Assembly: GCF_014066305.1 (NCBI RefSeq)
Contig: NW_023501077.1
Location: forward strand, 295,001-359,000
Length of the DNA stretch: 64,000 nucleotides
Direction: 5' to 3'
Origin: Letharia columbiana
Lineage: Eukaryota; Ascomycota; Lecanoromycetes; Lecanorales; Parmeliaceae
This document shows positions 41,601 through 51,885 of this stretch, piece by piece. A program made the translations under genes and the position numbers. The notes under the pieces are model-generated. The model had not been told where the DNA came from, made no database searches, and worked only from the letters and a program-made list of their open reading frames with translations. Each line of letters begins with the position of its first letter. Position 1 is the first letter of the stretch.

Positions 41601-41729
41601 TACAAAATTCGTGAGCAAAGCTTGGGCTGCTTTCAGTCGAATGTTTTCATCCACATTAGCTAGATCCTCGTAAATCTCCACCAATTGTGTATTGATAGCA
41701 GGCTGCTCTCTGCCCCTCTTCTTCGACAT
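38631..41729 (-). CDS. pol5: Pol5 / MYBBP1A-like nucleolar protein
   Basis: Named DNA polymerase phi/V, but in yeast it acts in rRNA synthesis and large-subunit assembly rather than replication. Four exons on the minus strand: 41370-41729, 40724-41312, 39546-40678 and 38631-39500; 983 residues. Exon joins restore family text: SGQ-EERDHQFGRLFGAES, CID-KALFATSSSEERKYWGF and SMIE-ILETKESLSGQ. Armadillo/HEAT-like helices run throughout (RLKAAQALLTNFVA, GLCSGRKAARLGFSVVL). An acidic block, rich in Asp, Glu and Ser, lies about residues 710-790. Introns are 57, 45 and 45 bases, near the lower limit for ascomycetes. For the second intron I chose donor GTAAGT and acceptor ACCAG because only this pair keeps phase with a usable length. 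It converges tightly on a BTB gene. Confidence 0.92.
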
Positions 41730-42747
41730 AATGGTGTGAGCTGGTGCTGTAAATGTCGAATATTCAAGGTGCAAAAAGTCTCAATTTTGATGATTGGCTG
41801 AAATTTTCCTGACATTGCTGACTAAGCGAAGACAGCCAAAAAAAAGCGGTAGATGAGTAAAGCCTCTGATTTTCGCGTCAGTTTTTGGTAGTAACATGGG
41901 GTCAACTGTCAACCATGACTGAGACTGGCCCAGTAAGAGCGTTAAACAGCTAAAAAACTTACTCGTTGGTGCTGCTCTGGTCGCAGTTTCGAGAGACAGT
42001 ACTGGATCAACTGCCATTTCTCACCTCCCTCGCCTGCAATTCGCCTGCCATTGCCGATGTGACTTGCTTTCAACATCACAATGAAGCATATGCTTTCAAC
42101 GGACATGGACAAGTTTCGGAGTGGTCAGTCGTACACTGACGCCTTGTTCGAACAAATTCAAAACGCACCTGCGGGTTTGTTAGAAGTACGAGACAATGTG
42201 CCCTGCGACCACAATTAAAGCTGCTGAAGATAGGACCCCTTAGCAGGTGGCATCGTCCGTTTCATCAATTGCAGATCCCATACCGGTCCATTGAAACATC
42301 GAGGCAGCTCAAAAGCCATGTCCTAGATGTATACTTAGAAGATGCCGTCAGCCGCTCTGTTTCAGCCGTTTGCAAGCCGTGTTTTGCCCTTTCTCCATGA
42401 TTTGGAAACACAGAGGATAGACGAATCAAAAAACATCCTCAGAAACCCTCCATTTGTGCCCAGTCATCTCTGCATCTTCTGAAGATGAGAGACGGGTCTG
42501 CAATGATCAGAGTAGAAATCTAGGCCGGCGGCCAGGAGTCTATGAGTCTTACGTCTCACCTTGTTGTTGTTGCTCAGCTTCTGGGCAGTCGTTTTCTGGC
42601 TATATAAGATTGAAATATTGCCCTAACATCTCTCAACATTCTGTATCCAAGATTAAGTTTCTACTGCGTTGATCGCTGTCTAAACTCCAATTTTTTCGTT
42701 CCTCCCTCACGTTACCCAGACTCATTCATCACATCCCTACGAACACC
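41730..42747. other. Gene-free stretch between pol5 and the LysM gene
   Basis: 1 kb between divergent starts. A 78-codon minus-strand frame (41781-42017) and a 45-codon plus-strand frame from 42081 have no recognisable product. The last 200 bases form the LysM gene promoter, with a TATATAAG box at 42600-42607, about 140 bases before the start codon. Confidence 0.45.
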
Positions 42748-43558
42748 ATGCATTGCATCATCACTTCATCGAGTTCGAGCCGAGCAGCAGTCATGTTCAT
42801 AACTATCTTGGCACTCTTTACATCGGTCTGTATCCGCGTAACTGCTGCTGGCAGCATTGCAATCCTTCCTAGCCCGTAGGTGTCCTCGCCCATCACATGC
42901 AATGGCTGCTAATCCATTGAATGCAGAACCTGTTTTCTAAATCTCAACTACACTGTCGCCGCTGGCGAAACATGTCAGACGATAGCCCAAAACCTATCCG
43001 TGTCAACAAACGACATCATAGCTCTCAACTGCCTGAACCCGCAGTGCACAAACCTCAGAGCCAACAGTACAATGTGAGCCAAGAACAGAAATGGTTGGAT
43101 ATGGAAGCTGACTATTTCCGAGATCTCTCCCTGGATGTTGCACTACCTATACTGTCCAGCAGAATGATACCTGCACTTCGATTGCCTCCCCAGCTCGCAA
43201 CCTGAGCCTAACGAACTTTTACACATTCAACCCGGCGCTCAACAGCAACTGCTCGAACCTCCTCTTCGGTTCCAATGTCTGCCTCTCTCAACCAAATGGT
43301 ACTCCACTCAGTCTGCCGTCTTGTTCAGCCCAGAACAGTGCCTCCAGCACAAGTGCAGGCACATCTGCACCATCCGTCGCCTCCGGCACGAATACTACCT
43401 GCCTTCCACTGTATACCGCGGAAACTGGCGACACTTGCGACAGTATTGCACGGGTGTACCACTTTACCCCCCAGTATTTCCAACAAATCAACCCATCTAT
43501 TAATGGTGCTTGTACCAATATCATTGCCGGGCTGGAATACTGCGTCTCCCAGCCCTAA
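42748..43558 (+). CDS. Secreted protein with three LysM domains (LysM effector-type)
   Basis: Three exons, 42748-42875, 42927-43073 and 43123-43558; 236 residues. Hydrophobic signal sequence MFITILALFTSVCIRVTAA; translation may start at ATG 42748 or at ATG 42793, which gives a more typical signal peptide. LysM1 (about 43-95) has YTVAAGETCQTIAQNLSVST and NPQCTNL. LysM2 (about 98-149) has CTTYTVQQNDTCTSIAS and NPALNSNCSNLLFGSNVC. After a Ser/Thr/Ala-rich linker, LysM3 (185-233) has GDTCDSIARVYHFTPQYF and NPSINGACTNI. There is no catalytic or transmembrane region. Size and three-module layout match secreted fungal LysM proteins such as Ecp6 of Cladosporium fulvum, which bind chitin oligomers. 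That role is inference here. Both introns (51 and 49 bases) have good branch sites (GCTAAT, GCTGACT). Confidence 0.88.
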
Positions 43559-44271
43559 ACCGAGTTCAACCAGTAAGGCCTCTTCATCATTGTACGGCGA
43601 GCTACAAGGGCAAAGACAAGGACCTTGCGGGATACAGCGATGTAGGGTACTTCAACTTTAGCATTAGATCTGTCTAATCGAGTTTAATATCTCAATCATG
43701 GGGTTCTTGGCCCTAAAATCCCCCGGCATCAGGAGTCCTTCGTGATCATGATGCTCCTCCTCGTTTAAATTATGAGGTCACTTTCCAAGTTCTTTGTTGT
43801 ACTCGATGTTGTCAACATATAGTCATGTAAAAATCTTCGTATGCAAGCCGTGTATTGTCTTCCGGCATGAAGGTATCCTCCGACACAACTTTGCCGAACT
43901 CCCATCACACCCTCCCACGACCAGCTAGTGATGATGGGCTTTCGTTTCGAAAGAGACAATTCCGTTCAGAGATGAGCCTCCGATCAAGGTCAAGCTCCAA
44001 GACCAGCACCTTTTTGCGGCGCCGCGAAGGCACTGGCCCCTTCGAGAGAGCCTCTGCTTCAGCGTCCCCACCGGTAGGGTCCGGAAGCGCCTATAATCCG
44101 CAAGTCTCGGACAGATTCTTGAACAAAGAAATGCAAGACACAGTACCAACGGTGTTGCCAACATAAAAACACTGCTTCCCCTCTTTCATTTTTGCTTTCC
44201 TCAGGGCTCGCAAAGCCTGTCAAACGCAGTCTGCTCTACCTTACTCCAGGTGCTCAGCTCGGAAACTTACC
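43559..44271. other. Intergenic between the LysM and second BTB gene
   Basis: Contains one small plus-strand ORF described separately; otherwise nothing was recognised. The LysM 3' flank (43559-43800) is moderately AT-rich. Confidence 0.35.
43867..44166 (+). CDS. Doubtful small Ser/Arg-rich ORF
   Basis: 99 residues from ATG 43867. It contains SEMSLRSRSSSKTSTFLRRR and a Ser/Ala/Pro-rich tail, no signal peptide and no membrane span. I recognise no family. The composition is coding-like but there is no other support, and it could be an upstream exon or leader of the BTB gene that starts about 100 bases later. Treat as a prediction only. Confidence 0.25.
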   Translation: MKVSSDTTLPNSHHTLPRPASDDGLSFRKRQFRSEMSLRSRSSSKTSTFLRRREGTGPFERASASASPPVGSGSAYNPQVSDRFLNKEMQDTVPTVLPT

Positions 44272-45127
44272 ATGGCACCCCCAGTCACGATGTATCGTTT
44301 CGGTAATCCATCTTCCTTCCCGCGCCCTTTCGTCAACCTAGCTCAGCAGCCTCACCCCCTTCCACGGCCCCAAGCTGCCGTTGTTGTCCCAACTCCCAGA
44401 TCAACCAACGTTGATGATGTTCGCAGTCAAGATGGTCTCCAATTGTTGGTCATTCTTTGAAACCCCCCAGCATCAAAAGTATCCCCGCATCTGTAATATA
44501 CTGATGAGGATCAGGCTGAGAAATCCTACCTCCGTCCTCGTCACTGTGGGCAATACCAAGGCCGCGACCACCTGGAGCATCCCAAAGAATCTGCTCACGC
44601 ACCATTCGGCCTTCTTCAACACCATCGTCCAGGACAACAAAGTCGCCCTTCCCGAGGACGATCCAGATACCTTTGAGCTTCTCGTTCAGTGGCTGTATGC
44701 GGGTGGACTCAACACCGTGGCCACAAGATCCGAGCCGTATGTCAAAGCCTGGATCCTGGGGGACAAACTGAAATGCCTCACCTTCCGGGACCACGCAATG
44801 CTTCAGATACTCCATTGCCACAAGCGAGGCGACTTTCCCGAACGGCCAATAAGCCCAGAAAGCGTGCGACTCGCCTACGGCCAGACACAACCGGAATCGA
44901 AGCTGCATCTGTGGGCACTGGATCAGTTCAAGTTCAACTCTGTCAGGGGAACTATGTCAGGTCGGAGCGAGGAATGGGTCCCTGTGCTTGAAGAGATGCA
45001 TGATCTCGAGAAGGAAACGGCACGTGCATTGATGAGATCCGGTGAGCGGGGTATCCAGAATCCGTATACACAGGGCCAGAAGTACTTGGAAGTCTTGAAG
45101 CACGCAGACTTTCGCGATCCTGTTTAG
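44272..45127 (+). CDS. BTB/POZ domain protein (copy 2), 5' structure uncertain
   Basis: The BTB core begins at about 44523: TSVLVTVGNTKAATTWSIPK, LLTHHSAFFNTIVQDNK, LPEDDPDTFELLVQWLYAGG. Then AWILGDKLKCLTFRDHAMLQ and SKLHLWALDQFKFNSVRG follow, in the same order as the protein at 37.8-38.6 kb. The two are members of one fungal family and not recent duplicates. The 5' end is unclear. ATG 44272 (MAPPVTMYRFGNPSSFPRPF) is in a different frame and needs an intron ending before 44523, for example an acceptor at CCCCCAG (about 44475) or ATCAG (about 44515). Otherwise a single-exon start at ATG 44414 would do. I give the outer bounds. Confidence 0.72.
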
Positions 45128-47400
45128 GATCATCGGGCCAAAGAGTCCAGGTCGTTTAGTGTGTAATGCTACTTCCCTCAACGGGTGCCAGAAATATCCG
45201 TACACGCCAAGAAGTCTCTCCACCTTCAGCTGAGAGATTTCGATGATTATTCTCTTCAAGGATAAACTTTTGCGGAGCGATCTATTTGTATTGATGAGGT
45301 CCTTCAATTATCTCGCAAGAACCTTCAGCTAGGGCTCTTAATTGTGAAATTATCATCGACTTCTCAATTTTTAGTGTGCGGATATTTCTGGCACCCGCGA
45401 GCTTCCATAATGATAGATGATGCTCTGACTAGAACATGAAGCAAATCTGGTTCGCCGGAGAGATACAATGCAGTACCTGATGATATCGAGTTCTTAATGA
45501 CTGAATTTTACGGCTCATGGGCCGTCTATGTTTAACTCAGCCAGCGCACTGTATTGAGCCCTCATTCACTTCTTGTACGAGTAGTCATTTAACCAACAGG
45601 TTAAGCGAGCCTTCAACGACGCTGTGCCACAGGATTTTCCTGAATCTGAACTTCATGGAATCATGGGTGCAAGTTGTAACGGTAAAGCGCTAAGATAGCT
45701 CGCTTAGGTACCTTACTTTACCTTAGCCAACTACTTTAACTTAGCTTGCCTTGCACGTGATATCGGGACTCGGGTTCTCTTTAGCGTGTTTTGTGTGTTT
45801 ACCAACCGGTCGCGACAGCAAATCAGAAGGTCAATCGACGTCACAGCGCCTCTGTCAAGGCCGCGAATGTTGCCGAAACCTGCTCTACATGATGCTTTCA
45901 AGCTCCATGCTTTGACTTCGCCGTCTTTGATGCAAAAAAGCTTGCTCAGACAAGTAATTGTCATGTTTTCCAGGCGTTCTTTGGCTCCGTTCTGGAGATC
46001 GGTGTGACCGGAGTTCCAAAGGAAGCGCTGGCTGATCAACGAATCAAAATGTGGGTCAATCAGAGCGGCGCGTATGGTCTCCCAGCAACAAGTATGTGGA
46101 GCCCAGGAGGCTGTCAAGCAATTGGCCCGGGTGGACCATGTGGGCTCGACTTTTCCAATTCTAGATTGACGGGATTGACGGGACGATTGCGTGACAATCA
46201 TGACGAGAGATAAGGTCTGGCCGTGGCTTGGCTGGCGTGGTTCAGCCTTGTCTGAGTGTCTCGAGTATTGACCAAAAGATTTCTTCCTGTTACACTAGGT
46301 ACTTACATGTACGGTATCTCTCAGACTTCCCATCATCCAACGAATTGTTTGCTTGCCCTTGAGCTTGAGCTTGATAAATCCTATCTACCTACCTACCTAC
46401 TCCAAGCCTCAAGGCACCCTCTATCTCTCTGCGCCTCTCAGCTAGAAATGCTTGGCGGGAGGCCTAAATGATTCAATAAGCGATGGTTGGCCCTATCAGC
46501 TATGGAAAAGCGAATTGGGCATGTTTCCATACGGGTTGCTAGGGTTGGTGACCGGTAGCATCCTGGCTTTTGCTGCAACATCAGCCAACCCGGCCCATTG
46601 GCCTATGAGTATGCAGCATCGTCATCCTGAAAAGGATAAGCTGCAAAATCAGATCGAGATCCTTGCTTTTGAGTCTTTGGCCCACCAGGGAGTGGGTGCT
46701 TTTTTCCACTTGCAGCGCGTCCACAGCGCTTTGCAATTGCTTACCAAGTCCAGCGCTTCGCCAAATAGATGTAGAATATCCCGAGCTTTCAATTGGCCAT
46801 CAGCTGATCGAAAAATATCCCAAATGAATTGGTAATCCTTCGTGTAGAAGTTCGAACCAGGATTTGGTCGAAGCTGAGAACCCCTCCTTTGAAGCCAACG
46901 CTAGTCAGCTCTGCAACCGCCCGAAGTATCCCAGCGTTGTCAGGTAAACCGTCCACTGGGCCACCAGCTTCTCAGCCCGCTTCCTCTTTACCAAGGAGTG
47001 ACACCTCTTTCACTACCTTCTCACTTCTCTCCACGACATCTCCTACTCTGAACGGGGCCGTTCCTCCCCCGAGTCTCATCCTGTGGAAGTCACTTCGTTC
47101 CTCGGGAGGTCATACCCAACGAAGGAGGGACTTGGAGGAGCAGCTGCCCGCAATTTACATCGAGCAACACCATTGCATTTTCTATCCATCTTACCATCAT
47201 GCCTTAGGTACAGCAGCTTAACCCACAGATTGATTCTTCATTGGGAATCTCTATCCCCAGGAACGCCCAGCACTCGCCATCTTCGACGCACCACGACCTC
47301 AGCCATTCACCTTGGACGAAGACCCTCAGTACCTTGACCCCAACGCCAATTGCTCGAACAAATTCAGCTGAAGTCACAGCGGGCACACACGACCGAGAAC
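45128..47400. other. Long gene-free stretch upstream of cdc25
   Basis: 2.3 kb. It holds the inverted-repeat unit at 45182-45397, TAAAGTA/GTACC-type motifs at about 45706-45745 and 46295-46315, and a CCTA microsatellite at about 46382-46400. Overlapping frames on both strands (45731-46213, 46452-47221) have no recognisable product. Much of 46.4-47.4 kb may be a long 5' leader of cdc25, which is common for cell-cycle genes in fungi. Confidence 0.4.
45182..45397. repeat. Short inverted-repeat unit (possible MITE or hairpin)
   Basis: 24-base arms at 45182-45205 and 45374-45397 (CGGGTGCCAGAAATATCCG then TACAC or CACAC) are inverted copies with one transition. A second, imperfect inner pair (TTCGATGATTATTC near 45239 and GAAATTATCATCGAC near 45347) and a direct repeat ACCTTCAGCT lie inside. 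No target-site duplication is evident. Confidence 0.5.
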
Positions 47401-49277
47401 ATGGAACAATCTTCTCCACTGGCTGCTATGCAGCCACCTTCCCTCCCATTCGGACACTGGGGTTGTCGAGGAGGAACAGAGACTTCCTACAACCAGCATC
47501 GAGGGCAATATGGAGGGCAAATGAATTTTGGGCCGTCAAGCTTCAACTTCAAAGATCTCAGCATGGCAAAGGCACCTACGGACTACTTGAATCTCAAGCC
47601 TGTACGAGGATCGTCTCCAACAGCAAGTCTTGCTGCTGACTTGTCTCAAAACTTTCACATCGACCAAAGGTGCAACAGCCTCTTGCTGCTGTTCTCCTAC
47701 ACTGCTGACAACTGTAGTCCGCAATTGCCAACTCCACGTCGATCACTGTTCTCCTCGAACCTATTTGGGACACTCAATGGTCGAGGTAAGATGCGCATGC
47801 TCGACTAGTAAGGCTTCGGCTAACATGATACAGAACGCGCGAGCACGCCGCCGCTCCCCTCCTCTTCGCCCGGCCCAGGGACTGACTCGATGGAGATATC
47901 ACCGCTGCCCCATAAGGCCCCCTTCGTTGTCTCAACCCATGTTGAGCCTACACCGCTGACATCCCCAATGGAGGAGGTGCCATTGTCTTTGCTTGAGGAT
48001 GTTATGCAAGACTCCCCAACGGAAGCACCGAAACAGCCAGCACCTTCAGAGTGAGTAATTCTTGAATTTCGGGGAAACGAGCTGTACCGATCTGACATTT
48101 ACGTTAGGCGTAGAAGATCCTCCTTGATGAGACCTTCGTTGTCCCGCACTAAAGGCCTTACGACGACATCAGTTCCCTTGAAGTCTGCTCGAACAGAATG
48201 CCCGCCATTCAGATTTGGCAACGGTCCCTCCGTGCCTTCCTTGTCTTTGATGTCCACCGAGGAGTGCTTTGCATCTTCCACTCAAGGAGATGCCCGACCA
48301 CATTCCGCACATTCACCAGCACCCTTGCCGATGGGCCCTCCAAGATTCAAACAACCTTCGTCCGGTCTCGGTGGGCACCTACGAAGTATTGGATCACCCA
48401 TCGTTGGTCACGTCCGCAAACCGTCGAACCCTCTGCAACGTCCCCGGAAGCAGTTTCGTCGCTCTCTCAGCATGTTCGAACACCCAGGAGATGTGATGAA
48501 GCAAGAGAAGGCTGCTTTCTCAGCGGCATGCCTCGATTCTATAATGGACATTGATGATCCCCCAAGGTTACGACTGCCACACTTCAACTCGGACGAAGAG
48601 AGCCTACCTCGCATCACCAAGGATACCATGGTCGACGTTCTCGATGGCAAATACGGCCAATGTTATGACCGGTCTATCATCATTGATTGTCGATTCGAGT
48701 ACGAGTATGAAGGAGGCCACATCGAGGGCGCCATGAATGTCAATGATAAAGAGCGATTAGCGACGCAGCTTTTTGAATCACCACCCCCGAACAACACGCT
48801 ACTGATATTCCATTGCGAGTACTCAGCGCATCGCGCTCCTATCATGTGCGTATGCCAAGTTCTTGATCGTAAATGATGCTGACCTAATTCAGGGCAAAAT
48901 TCCTACGTCACAAGGACCGGGCTTGCAATGCCCACCAATACCCAAAGCTTACCTTTCCAGAAGTGTACATTCTAGACGGGGGTTACAGCTCTTTCTACAC
49001 GGATCACAAACCCCGATGCTATCCCCAAAACTATGTCGAGATGGGTGCGCAGGAACACGCTAACGCCTGCGAACGTGGCCTCGGACGTATCAAGCAACAA
49101 CGTGCGAAACTGAGCAGAGCACAAACCTTTGCATTTGGGCAGCATGGACAGCAGGTAGACGACAGTCCTACCGCTTCCAATCGGCAATCTAGCTCTCTCA
49201 TGACAGGATTGGACATGGCAGCCGATGCTGAGATGATTTCGCGGCGAATGCAATCAAGACGTATGGTGTCTTTTTGA
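47401..49277 (+). CDS. cdc25: M-phase inducer phosphatase Cdc25
   Basis: Dual-specificity phosphatase that removes inhibitory phosphates from Cdk1 to trigger mitosis (NimT/Mih1 in other fungi). Five exons: 47401-47669, 47718-47785, 47834-48050, 48108-48845 and 48893-49277; 558 residues. The N-terminal regulatory half has the conserved NFKDLSMAKAP, PVRGSSPTASLAADLS and LPTPRRSLFSSNLFGT. The rhodanese-type catalytic domain (about 360-490) has IIIDCRFEYEYEGGHIEGA and the active-site loop HCEYSAHRAP with Cys near residue 420; the loop codons sit just before the last intron. After it come HKDRACNAHQYPKLTFPEVY, YILDGGYSSFY and PQNYVEMG. The C terminus SRRMQSRRMVSF is basic. Introns are 47-57 bases. 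The promoter side is unusually long. Confidence 0.94.
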
Positions 49278-50395
49278 TTTCCGTATCGCCACATCTGTTT
49301 CAGCATCACCGTTGCCTCTTCATCATCCCTGGTACCCTCCCCTCGCTATCCGGTCTCTGTCACTGTTGCATCCATTGGCGTCTGGCATGCTTTGAAATGT
49401 GGGCCGGTGAACCCATCTCAGGTAAATGGAGCGACTTACATTCCATTGGTCGTCGACTTGTGTCACGGGGGTATTTGCATGTCATCTTGCCACGGTGGCT
49501 CCACCTACCCAGATCTTTTCTACCGCCTTATCAGCACCCGCCTGGGCCCGATACACATCCTGTTACTTCATTGCGAAGTTCGATCGCGGGTATTGTTACC
49601 CTGCATGCGACAGCCCGTCTACAATCTCTGTCACGTCGAATCCGCTCTTACCGTCCTCATTGTCTGCGACTGCGAACGCACAAAAATCCTATGCCTTTCA
49701 TCGAACCTTTTCATCTATGCCTCGACTTCTTGAGCCCAGTGCTCTAGACTTTTCCGAACTCAGCCCCTTTCACGAACACACAGGGAATAGGTCTTGACTT
49801 TGACCTGTCGAAAGAAGCTGTTCTACTTCTTACTCCTGTGCTCCAACTCCGTCATGGTGGCACCTTAGTCACAATCCACCTCAACCGAGAAAGTCAATAC
49901 TGAACATCACGGCTTCCTTTTCCCTTGAGAAAACCAGAAGCTTTGAGGGCTCTCTTCATCCTCGAAGAAGTAAGAGTGCGCAGCTCGGCGAGGATAGCGA
50001 GAGCATATGTTGCTGAGCCCTCGTTGGATTCCAGCATGCAGAATGGATGCGCTTGTCTTTCTACCTTGTCTAAATACCCCTGACCACCAATGAAACAATA
50101 TATCATTACCTTTGACGCGCCTTGATGTGAGCCTCGTGAGTGACTGAAGACTGTAATCGTATGCGCTATTTCTGCGTAGAAAGGTAGAATTATTACCTTC
50201 GCTGTTTCTGTAGCTTCAATTCTTAAAGTGGTTACATAGTAGAGTAGTGCGCTAGGGCATTGGAGGCATGGTCTACTCTATGAATCTCCTGTTCTACCAG
50301 GGCACCACTACCTCCCCTTCAACGAGCTTGACAGCGTGCCGTCTTGAAGGTTTTGATCCAACAGCTTAATCAATAATGGGAGAACAGCAGATACA
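49278..50395. other. Gene-free stretch between cdc25 and sld5
   Basis: 1.1 kb. Three overlapping plus-strand frames (49274-49797) and two minus-strand frames (49894-50106) have no recognisable product. The first part is likely cdc25 3' UTR. Confidence 0.35.
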
Positions 50396-51110
50396 ATGGA
50401 TATTGACGACATTTTGGCGGAGGTAGACAGCCATGCAGTTCCCCCCGCGACTCGAGATCTACAAGAACTCACCCGAGCATGGGTTACGGAGCGAAGTGCC
50501 CCAGAAATATTGCCATGGCCGGATATGTTGATGGAGCGTATTCTGGAGAGGTTACGTAGGCAGGCATGTCGCCCTCTCCTGGACTGCAAGCGCATTGGCT
50601 GATAAAAAGTTTGTCTATAAGATTGAGCTCGTGGAAGAGCAAACGGGAAACACAGACCCCAAAGCCAACTTTCGCCTCATAATCATCCAGACCGAACTCG
50701 AGCGCTTCAAGTTCCTCGTCCGCTCATTCCTGCGCGCTCGCATTGCGAAAATCGACGCTCATGCCCTCCATCACCTCACGGACCCCTCTACCAAAGCCCG
50801 CCTCTCCCCCAGCGAGCTCCAATATGCTACAGCTCATACCTCCCTACTCCACGCTCACTATCATTCGTCTTTCCTCTCGCAGTTCCCTACATCTCTGCAG
50901 AGAATGGATGATACGGCAGGGGGGATCAGTATGGTAGAGGGACCGGATGTGGATAAAGCTGTGTTTGTGAGGGCGTTGAAGGATGTGGAAGAGCCGGTGT
51001 ATGTGGAGGGGACGGATACGGCATTTGACATGCGGAGGGGGGATGTGGTCGTTGTGAGGTGGAGTGCTGTTAGGGAGGTTGTGATGGCGGGGGATGCGGA
51101 GTTGATATGA
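50396..51110 (+). CDS. sld5: GINS complex subunit Sld5
   Basis: Subunit of the GINS tetramer, part of the replicative CMG helicase. Two exons, 50396-50563 and 50622-51110; 218 residues, the usual size. The N terminus [12 protein letters not shown], then [18 protein letters not shown] and [12 protein letters not shown], joins [19 protein letters not shown]. The alpha-helical A domain includes [20 protein letters not shown]. The C-terminal B domain ends [18 protein letters not shown]. The only intron has a GC donor (CAG-GCATGT) and AG acceptor. No GT donor in the right phase exists nearby, and the join restores the conserved RRQIELVE, so the GC-AG reading is well supported. Confidence 0.93.
50564..50621 (+). 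other. GC-AG intron of sld5
   Basis: 58 bases, starting GCATGT after CAG and ending TATAAG, with a GGCTGATA branch-like site about 20 bases before the acceptor. Rare non-canonical class, normally spliced by the major spliceosome. Confidence 0.75.
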
Positions 51111-51390
51111 TCTGAATATATGAAATAGTGCTGTTTATGTTCCAGAACAGTGCTTGCGGAGATGTGACGAAGTGGGCGTGGTTGGAAGTTTCAATGGACA
51201 GAATCAGTACGAGAGTTCTCGTTGATGGAGAATATGACCGTTAGTTGCTAAGCTGATTGGAGCCTCTAGGCATCACCCTCTGTCCCAACAAACCCAGAGA
51301 TCTATCGCACCACGAAGTCCTTGCACTTCCAAGCCTTCACTTCGCGGTCCGCAGAGACCAAATCATGGTCTCCAACTCCAAGCCATCGCT

Positions 51391-51885
51391 TTATCTCTTC
51401 CTGCCTTCGTACAGTGCAAGCCACAGATTTCCCGGTACCGCCATAGCCTCGCGCTTTAAAGCTTTCAGACCTCCACGCATCCAGATCGCGGACACCATGC
51501 CGCAGGTAATTTTCCAAATGACCATAATCACGCAAAGAACGAGGTCCTCCGGCGTAAATTCCTCGAACCCGCCCCTCTCGATTGACTTGCTGAAGCACAG
51601 TAGAAAGCTAAGTGTCGCACTGATAAGGAAATGGGCGGTCATGGCTTTGCGGTCCTCCGTCCGATCTGTCAAGATCAAGAGGATCAAGCTGATGATAGAG
51701 CTGAGATACGCCACTGTCAAGGCGAGCGCAAGGGCGATCACCAGAAATTTGGGTACGGACTCGCCAATGCCGAGGGTAAAGATGGTCGTGATTGAAAGGG
51801 TGGTGGTGACGAGCTCGACGAAAACTATTGAGCGGAGGGGCGATATGTCTGATGTTCCTGATGATGGGCTAGCTGGTATGGCCAT
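51391..51885 (-). CDS. Small four-span membrane protein, unknown function
   Basis: Single exon, 164 residues, starting MAIPASPSSGTSDISPLRS. Hydrophobic segments lie at about 18-40 (FVELVTTTLSITTIFTLGIG), 47-74 (FLVIALALALTVAYLSSIIS), 84-101 (HFLISATLSFLLCF) and 116-136 (LVLCVIMVIWKITCGMVSAI). Short charged loops are DRTEDRKAM and ERGGFEEFTPED. The C terminus is basic. I recognise no family. Open frame, ATG start and clean alternation of hydrophobic and charged parts support a real gene. It lies in a gene-poor stretch with another four-span protein 2 kb away. Confidence 0.55.
   Translation of the reverse strand: MAIPASPSSGTSDISPLRSIVFVELVTTTLSITTIFTLGIGESVPKFLVIALALALTVAYLSSIISLILLILTDRTEDRKAMTAHFLISATLSFLLCFSKSIERGGFEEFTPEDLVLCVIMVIWKITCGMVSAIWMRGGLKALKREAMAVPGNLWLALYEGRKR

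Noticed and set aside
46820..46870. GTTCGAA string resembling a tRNA T-arm on the minus strand
   Set aside because: No matching A box, acceptor stem or anticodon arm could be drawn around it.
46452..47221. Plus-strand frames upstream of cdc25
   Set aside because: No ATG in a good context and no recognisable product; more likely 5' leader or intergenic.
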